Shown here: piece by piece, positions 7,375-11,771 of the stretch
Layout: each line of letters opens with the position of its first letter
Position numbering within the stretch: the stretch's first letter is position 1
NCBI GenBank assembly: GCA_025774865.1
Contig: JALGZO010000174.1
Span: forward strand, 1 to 11,771
Direction: 5' to 3'
Length of the DNA stretch: 11,771 bases
Source of the DNA: a bacterium
GTDB taxonomy: Bacteria; ARS69
The notes under the pieces: generated by a model
The model's database searches: none
The model's input: the letters and a program-made list of their open reading frames with translations, nothing else
What the model was told of the DNA's origin: nothing
Made by a program: the position numbers and the translations under genes

Positions 7375-7380
7375 GGACAC

Positions 7381-7386
7381 CCTCCT
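7381..7386 (-). promoter_or_regulatory. Ribosome binding site of the ECF sigma gene
   Basis: Perfect AGGAGG on the minus strand, six bases before the ATG at 7374. It excludes the GTG at 7380, which would have no spacing. Confidence 0.75.
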
Positions 7387-7392
7387 GAGCTC

Positions 7393-7421
7393 GTTTACCC
7401 GCGGGATCCACAGAAAGTTCC
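7393..7421 (-). promoter_or_regulatory. Candidate ECF (sigma-E type) promoter of the sigma/anti-sigma/HtrA cassette
   Basis: Minus strand GGAACTT (7421-7415), a 16-base spacer, then GTAAAC (7398-7393). GGAACTT equals the -35 element of RpoE-type promoters. The -10 part fits only loosely. It lies 19 bases before the sigma gene start, in the largest non-coding gap of the window, where an autoregulated promoter would be expected. No good sigma-70 promoter was seen in the gap. Confidence 0.45.
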
Positions 7422-7424
7422 CGC
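7401..7424. repeat. Inverted repeat overlapping the candidate promoter
   Basis: Six-base arms GCGGGA (7401-7406) and TCCCGC (7419-7424) separated by 12 bases. It covers the -35 element and spacer. It could be an operator or a small hairpin, or chance; no U-tract follows, so it is not a good terminator. Confidence 0.3.
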
Positions 7425-7432
7425 GTCAACGA

Positions 7433-7450
7433 GCGCCAAGAGTGCGCCAA
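7433..7450 (-). repeat. Direct repeat TTGGCGC with 11-base period
   Basis: TTGGCGC on the minus strand occurs at 7450-7444 and again at 7439-7433, one helical turn apart, just upstream of the candidate -35 element. The spacing and position resemble an activator binding site, but two 7-base copies are weak evidence. Confidence 0.3.
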
Positions 7451-7477
7451 ACTCCGCTGATTCTCTCGAATTCTACC

Positions 7478-9169
7478 TCAATCCCCCCGGAGTTTCGACG
7501 GAGGCCCCTCCGCCTCCGGATCGAGCTCGGCTGACCGCCGCCAGGCTTCGCGTGCCTCGCGCTCGAGCCCGAGGACGTTCAGCACGTCTCCGTAGTGGTC
7601 CAGGATGACGGCGTCACGGGGCACCTCCGCCACCGCCTTCTCGAGATACTCTCGGGCCTGCGGGTACTTCCCACTCTTGAAGAACGCCCACCCCAGGCTG
7701 TCCAGGAAGTATCCGTTCTCGGGCTCGAGCTCGACCGCGCGGTGCAGCACCCTCAACGCTTCGTCGAGGTGAATTCCCTTTTCGGCGAACATGTACCCGA
7801 GGTAGTTCAGCGCTTCCCCGTTCTCCGGCTCCAGGGCGACCACGGTCCGGAACTGCTCCGCAGCCTCCGGAGTGCGATCCAGTCGATCCAGCGCCACGCC
7901 GAGGCCGTAGTGAGCGTTCGCATTCCCGGCCCTGAGCTCGAGCGACCGCTCGAACGCGTCGACCGCCTTGTCGTGCTGCTCGAGCTGATTGTGGCAGACG
8001 CCCATATAGAAGTGCAGGCTCGCGTCCTGCGGTGCCCGCGATGCCGCCTCTCGGAACGCCTCGATCGCGCTGGCGGGCTGGCCGGTCTGCACGCGGAGGT
8101 ATCCGAGCGAGATCCAGCCGTCGGTGAACTCCGGATCGATTTCGACGGCCTCCTCGAATTGCTCGGTCGCCTTCCCGAGCTGTTCGGCCTCCCAGTAGAG
8201 CCGCCCCAGGTGCTTGCGAACCGTGACCCGGTCGGGCGCGCGCCGGCGAACTTCCAGGAGCTCCCGGGTCGCACCTTCGACATCACCTGAGCGAAGCAGC
8301 AAAAGCCCGTACTGCTCACGCACTTCCAGATCTTGAGGGTAGTTCTCGATGATCCACTCCGCGACATCCTTCGCCCCCGAGACGTCGTCCAGCAGGAGGT
8401 TCACGCGCAGGAGGCGCCGGCGGACCTGCAGGCTCCGCGGATCCAGCTCGAGCGCGCGCTCGTAGAGTTCCGCGGCCTCTTTCAGATCCATGCTCGCTTC
8501 CCGGACGGCCGCCGCGCTGATGAGCGCATCCACGAAGTCGGGGGCAATCTCGAGGACCGTCGAGTAGGCCTCGAGCGCATCGTCGAAACGCCCGAGCCGG
8601 CCGAGTAAGGAGCCGAGCCGGAAGTGGACGTGCGCGAGCCCGGGCCGGATCTGCGCCGCCGCCGTCAGGTGTTCCACCGCGCCCTCGAGATCCCCGTCCC
8701 GCTCGAGCGCCTCGGCCAAACGGACGCGGGCATCCAACTCCCTCGGACGGAGCTCGACGATCTTTTGCAGCTCCGTCGCCGCCGCGCGGTAGTTCCTCTC
8801 GCCGAGGTAGAGCTGCACCATGACCTCGAGCGCATCGACGTTGTCGGGATCTGTCTGCAGCGCCCGTCCCGCGGCTGCACGGGCCTCCTCCGCCTCTTGG
8901 AGCCGGAGATGGACGCGGGCGAGGCTCCCGTTCACCTCCGCCGAGTTCGGCGATTCCAGAAGCGCCAGTCTGTACTCGTGGATCGCTTCGCGCAGTCGAT
9001 CCCGGGCCTCGAAGAACGTCCCGAGCGAGTAGTGTTCGAGGGCCTGGAACGAGACCCCCTCGTCGGGAGCCTCGGTCGGAGGCTCCGCCCCGACGACGCG
9101 CTCCCCCTTCCCCGCGACTCCGACCAGCCCGACCAGGAGTACCGCGATGATTCGAGTCTTCTCACGCAT
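7478..9169 (-). CDS. Secreted protein of about 15 TPR repeats
   Basis: 563 residues from the ATG at 9169. The N-terminus (MREKTRIIAVLLVGLVGVAG and on) is a signal peptide with likely cleavage after VVGA near residue 28; there is no lipobox cysteine. From about residue 43 to 555 it is an unbroken array of about fifteen 34-residue TPR units with consensus ends such as ALELDPRS, AVEIDPEF, VVALEPEN and AELDPEA. The thirteenth unit is 35 residues. The last units (LNYLGYMFAEKG, FLDSLGWAFFKSGKY, DHYGDVLNVLG) resemble the C-terminal block of large periplasmic or outer-membrane-associated TPR proteins. An in-frame start at 9397 would cover 228 bases of dppC and is rejected. The chosen start overlaps the dppC end by 8 bases, with GGAAAGGAG about 12 bases upstream. 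It is probably a periplasmic scaffold; partners are unknown. Confidence 0.92.
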   Translation of the reverse strand: MREKTRIIAVLLVGLVGVAGKGERVVGAEPPTEAPDEGVSFQALEHYSLGTFFEARDRLREAIHEYRLALLESPNSAEVNGSLARVHLRLQEAEEARAAAGRALQTDPDNVDALEVMVQLYLGERNYRAAATELQKIVELRPRELDARVRLAEALERDGDLEGAVEHLTAAAQIRPGLAHVHFRLGSLLGRLGRFDDALEAYSTVLEIAPDFVDALISAAAVREASMDLKEAAELYERALELDPRSLQVRRRLLRVNLLLDDVSGAKDVAEWIIENYPQDLEVREQYGLLLLRSGDVEGATRELLEVRRRAPDRVTVRKHLGRLYWEAEQLGKATEQFEEAVEIDPEFTDGWISLGYLRVQTGQPASAIEAFREAASRAPQDASLHFYMGVCHNQLEQHDKAVDAFERSLELRAGNANAHYGLGVALDRLDRTPEAAEQFRTVVALEPENGEALNYLGYMFAEKGIHLDEALRVLHRAVELEPENGYFLDSLGWAFFKSGKYPQAREYLEKAVAEVPRDAVILDHYGDVLNVLGLEREAREAWRRSAELDPEAEGPPSKLRGD

Positions 9170-10127
9170 GACGCTTGCGGACTCCTTTCCAGGATGACCG
9201 ACCGGCGTCTGCCCGGAAGGTCGAAGCGAGCCGAGGATCGAGGGCGTCCCGCAGGCCGTCCCCCACGAGGTTGAACCCGAGCACCGTGAGAAGGATCGCC
9301 GTCCCCGGCGCGGCCAGGATCCACGGTGCATGAATGACGTACTCCCGCCCGTGACCGAGCATTGCTCCCCACTCCGGGAGTGGCGGCTGGGCGCCAAGCC
9401 CGAGGAAGGACAGCCCGGCCGCGTCCAGAATCGCGGTGGCCAGCCCCAGGCTCGCCTGCACCAGCAGCGGTGCCAAGCAGTGCGGAAGGACCGTCCGGAC
9501 GAGAATGCGTGCGTCCCGGGAGCCGATTGCTCGTTCCGACTCCACGAACGGGAGCGATCGGACGGTCAGCACCTGCGCACGAACCAGACGAGCGTACACT
9601 GGCACGCTGACGATTCCGACCGCGATCATGGCGTTCGTCAGGCTCGGTCCGAGCACCGCCACGACGACCACCGCGAGAAGAACACTGGGAAACGCCAGCA
9701 TCACGTCCACCACCCGCATGCCCAGGAGATCGATCCATCCTCCGAAGTACCCGGTGACCAGCCCCAGCGACCCGCCGACCGCGATCCCGATCCCGACCGA
9801 AACGATTCCCACGAGGAGCGAGAGCCTCGTTCCGTGCAGCAGCCGCGAAGCCACGTCCCGGCCGAACTCGTCGGTGCCGAGCAGGTGTCCCGTCCCCGGC
9901 GGCGTCAGCCGCCGCGTCAGGTCCTGCTCGAGCGGGTCCATCGGGGCGACCGCCGGGCCGACCAATGCCCCGGCCAAGAAGAGGCCGAGAATTCCCAGGC
10001 CGAACCGCGCGGTGCGTCGCTGCCACACCCGGGCGAGCACGCGGCGAGTCCGGTCGGGAGCGACGCTTCCCGTCCCTGGAATCGTCTCCCGATCAGCTGA
10101 GCTTGATTCGGGGGTCGAGAACCGCAT
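9162..10127 (-). CDS. dppC: Peptide ABC transporter permease, DppC/OppC type
   Basis: 321 residues. An inner-membrane permease subunit of a peptide importer (BPD_transp_1 fold). It has a 40-residue cytoplasmic N-terminus, a first membrane helix (GLGILGLFLAGALVGPAVAP), and the DppC-type marker GTGHLLGTDEFGRDVASRLL. Several membrane helices follow, then the EAA loop (ESERAIGSRDARILVRTVLP) that docks the ATPase. LSFLGLGAQPPLPEWGAML and NLVGDGLRDALDPRL are standard for the C-terminal part. The EAA region is somewhat divergent (RTVLPH for RHxLPN). The ATG at 10127 overlaps the dppB end by 35 bases and has only a weak ribosome binding site, so the exact start is less sure. No ATPase gene (dppD/dppF) follows; a TPR gene does. 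Confidence 0.95.
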   Translation of the reverse strand: MRFSTPESSSADRETIPGTGSVAPDRTRRVLARVWQRRTARFGLGILGLFLAGALVGPAVAPMDPLEQDLTRRLTPPGTGHLLGTDEFGRDVASRLLHGTRLSLLVGIVSVGIGIAVGGSLGLVTGYFGGWIDLLGMRVVDVMLAFPSVLLAVVVVAVLGPSLTNAMIAVGIVSVPVYARLVRAQVLTVRSLPFVESERAIGSRDARILVRTVLPHCLAPLLVQASLGLATAILDAAGLSFLGLGAQPPLPEWGAMLGHGREYVIHAPWILAAPGTAILLTVLGFNLVGDGLRDALDPRLASTFRADAGRSSWKGVRKRHA

Positions 10128-11097
10128 AGAGCACGTCCGTGAGGAGGTTCACGAGGGCGAAGGCGATCGCCATCAGGAGGATCCCCGCCTGGAGCACGGG
10201 GGCGTCCCGGGCCTCGACGGCGAGCAGCACCCAGCGTCCAACGCCGGGCCACGAGAAGATCGTCTCCGTGATGATGGCTCCGCCCAGAAGGAAGCCGAAC
10301 TGGAGCCCGATGACCGTGAGCGTCGGGAGGATGCCGTTGCGGGCCGCGTGACGCAGCAGGATCTCCCTCTCTCCCACCCCCTTCGCGCGGGCCGTCCGGA
10401 TGAAGTCCCGGCCGAGCACCTCCAGGAGGCTCGAGCGGGTGATCCGTGCGATCACCGCCATCGGAATCGACCCGAGGACGAACGCCGGGATGGCGAGATG
10501 GCGCACCCCCTCCCGAAAGGCCCACAAATCGCCGGCGAGCAACGCGTCCAGTAGAACGAAGCCGGTGGGAACGGTCCCGCCGAGTCCGATCGCCGTGCGG
10601 CCTGAAACGGGAAAGATCGGGAAACGAACGGCCAGGAGATACATCAACATCAGGCCGAGCCAGAACACCGGCATCGACACTCCGATCGACGCGAGGCTCG
10701 TGCTCACGGCGTCGATCGCGCCCCCGGGACGTCGCGCCGCGAACATGCCGAGGGGGACGCCGATCAGGCACGCCAGAAACAGGGCGGCCGTGGAGAGCTC
10801 CACGGTCGCCGGAAAGTAGCGGCGTATCTCGTCCGCGATGGTCTCGTGCGTCTTCGCCGAACGCCCGAGGTCCCCGCGAACGACGTCCCCCAGGTAGAAC
10901 AGGTACTGCTCGGCCAGCGGTCGATCGAGGCGGAGATCCTGTCGGATCTGGCGCACGACCTCGGGCGACGCGTGCTCCCCCGCGAGGATCTCCGCCGGGT
11001 CGCCGGGCATCCAGTGGATGAGCAGAAACGCGACGATGGAGACGCCGATGAGAGTCGGAGCCATGAGCGCGATGCGCCGGAGTAGGAACGAGGTCAA
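10093..11097 (-). CDS. dppB: Peptide ABC transporter permease, DppB/OppB type
   Basis: 334 residues from the TTG at 11097. It is the partner permease of DppC in the inner membrane. It begins TSFLLRRIALMAPTLIGVS (membrane helix 1), followed by HWMPGDPAEIL and LRLDRPLAEQYLFYL with RGDLGRS, all typical of DppB. The EAA loop is FIRTARAKGVGEREILLRHA followed by RNGILPTL, and the end is ETIFSWPGVGRWVL and VLYAVLDPRIKL. The TTG overlaps the stop of the binding-protein gene (TTGA) and gives the usual short N-terminus. A GTG at 11109 would add four residues, and an upstream start at 11208 would intrude 115 bases into the previous gene. Confidence 0.95.
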   Translation of the reverse strand: MTSFLLRRIALMAPTLIGVSIVAFLLIHWMPGDPAEILAGEHASPEVVRQIRQDLRLDRPLAEQYLFYLGDVVRGDLGRSAKTHETIADEIRRYFPATVELSTAALFLACLIGVPLGMFAARRPGGAIDAVSTSLASIGVSMPVFWLGLMLMYLLAVRFPIFPVSGRTAIGLGGTVPTGFVLLDALLAGDLWAFREGVRHLAIPAFVLGSIPMAVIARITRSSLLEVLGRDFIRTARAKGVGEREILLRHAARNGILPTLTVIGLQFGFLLGGAIITETIFSWPGVGRWVLLAVEARDAPVLQAGILLMAIAFALVNLLTDVLYAVLDPRIKLS

Positions 11098-11771
11098 CGC
11101 GAGAGCCACACCGGCGAGAGAGTCACGCGCCCGGTCGGATGGAGCCGGAAGCCGGTCACCTGTCGGCGCATGGCCGCCAGCTCCATGGTGTGAACGAGCG
11201 GGACCCACGGCGCGTCCCGCTGAATGATCCGCTGAGCCTCCCAGTAAATCGGCAGGCGCGCCTCCGGATCCACCGTACGCTGACCGGAGACGAGGAGCTC
11301 GTGGACACGTTCGTCGCGGTAGAAGGAGATGTTCCCGGCCGGAGGAACGGCGGCGGACTTGTCGAAATGGACGAACAGGAAGTTGTCGGGATCCCCGTTA
11401 TCCGCCTGCCATCCGAGCAGGGCCAGGTCGTGATGGCCCCGGTGCACGCGATCGAGATACGTGCCCCACTCGTAGGACACGATGCGCGCGTGCACACCCA
11501 CGGCTGCGAGGTCCGCCTGGATCACTTGAGCCACCCGCAGCGGCTGCGGCATGTACGGGCGGGGACCCGACATCGTCCATAGCGTCGTTTCGAAGCCTTC
11601 CGGGTACCCCGCCTCCAGCAAGAGCTCGCGCGCGAGATCCTGATCGTAGTCGAAGTCGGACAGTTCGGGATTCGCGCCGAACACGTTCGGCGGCACGGGC
11701 CCGATCGCGACGTCCGCGAGGTTCGCATAGAGACCACTGACGATCGCTTCTTTGTCGATCGCGTGACTCAA
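11094..11771 (-). CDS. dppA: Peptide-binding protein of ABC transporter, DppA type (C-terminal part, runs off the right edge)
   Basis: The last 225 codons of a family-5 solute-binding protein that delivers peptides to the DppBC permease in the periplasm. The visible part begins SHAIDKEAIVSGLY, equivalent to the NYAIDRxAIV region near the middle of the family. It continues with YDQDLARELLLEAGYPEGF, then GWQADNGDPDNFLF, which closely matches the DppA block GWTGDNGDPDNF and includes an Asp of the peptide-amino-binding site. It ends IIQRDAPWVPLVHTMELAAM and QVTGFRLHPTGR. The dipeptide preference is inferred from that block; other DppA-family members bind heme or longer peptides. The TTG at 11771 is not the true start: the frame stays open at the edge and about 250-300 N-terminal residues should lie outside. 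Confidence 0.95.
   Translation of the reverse strand: MSHAIDKEAIVSGLYANLADVAIGPVPPNVFGANPELSDFDYDQDLARELLLEAGYPEGFETTLWTMSGPRPYMPQPLRVAQVIQADLAAVGVHARIVSYEWGTYLDRVHRGHHDLALLGWQADNGDPDNFLFVHFDKSAAVPPAGNISFYRDERVHELLVSGQRTVDPEARLPIYWEAQRIIQRDAPWVPLVHTMELAAMRRQVTGFRLHPTGRVTLSPVWLSR

Noticed and set aside
7461-7475. TAGAAT as a sigma-70 -10 box and an ATTC-GAGA-GAAT mini hairpin after the TPR stop
   Set aside because: No matching -35 at proper distance, and a four-base-pair stem without a U-tract is too weak for a terminator.
7478-9040. Possible tandem DNA repeats under the TPR array
   Set aside because: Units share only the degenerate 34-residue protein pattern; no near-identical DNA copies were seen, so this is old protein repetition, not a DNA repeat.
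7478-9397. Longer start for the TPR protein at 9397
   Set aside because: The extra 76 residues are Arg/Ser-rich, lie wholly inside dppC and precede a clear signal peptide at 9169.
9436-10554. 372-codon open frame on the plus strand
   Set aside because: Antisense to dppC and dppB; low-complexity Ser/Thr/Arg/Pro translation.
9917-10771. 284-codon minus-strand frame overlapping dppB and dppC
   Set aside because: Out-of-frame shadow of the two permeases, which carry all the family motifs in their own frames.

Overview
This GC-rich window is very gene-dense: 14 protein-coding genes, all on the minus strand, read from position 11771 down to 1. Two are cut by the window edges (a peptide-binding protein at the right end, PilT at the left end). 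No rRNA, tRNA, CRISPR array or insertion sequence was seen. The longest gap between genes is about 103 bases. The organism is most likely a Gram-negative (diderm) bacterium: it has a type IV pilus retraction ATPase, a lipoprotein signal, a membrane-anchored anti-sigma factor and a periplasmic HtrA-type protein. The lipoprotein matches the DUF4837 family, which I know mainly from the Bacteroidota/FCB side of the tree. Combined with high GC and this gene order, that suggests an uncultured FCB-related lineage (Eisenbacteria, Krumholzibacteriota, Latescibacterota or Gemmatimonadota-like). This placement is inference.

Layout in transcription order. (1) 11771-9162: an oligopeptide/dipeptide ABC importer, with the C-terminal part of the DppA-type binding protein, then the DppB-like and DppC-like permeases, all overlapping. 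(2) 9169-7478: a secreted protein made almost entirely of about 15 TPR units; it starts inside the dppC stop region, where ATPase genes dppD/dppF would often follow. (3) 7477-7375: the largest non-coding gap, holding a candidate ECF-type promoter, a helical-phase direct repeat and a small inverted repeat. (4) 7374-4752: an overlapping envelope-stress cassette of ECF sigma factor, zinc-finger anti-sigma factor and an HtrA-like trypsin-fold/PDZ protein. (5) 4669-3653: a DUF4837 lipoprotein. (6) 3656-891: aroB, a small TPR protein, aroQ and efp. (7) 832-1: accB and the start of pilT.

How the parts may work together. Genes 4 and 5 form a plausible envelope-stress regulon like rpoE-rseA or algT-mucA-mucD. 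Here the HtrA-like member has serine where the catalytic histidine should be, so it may be a PDZ-bearing pseudoprotease acting as sensor or chaperone. Genes 6 and 7 are a housekeeping block: two shikimate-pathway enzymes, elongation factor P and the biotin carrier of acetyl-CoA carboxylase. The usual neighbour accC is absent and pilT stands in its place.

Several junctions use overlapping stop/start signals (NTGA or TGATG) with TTG or GTG starts. Long runs are therefore probably translated by coupling.
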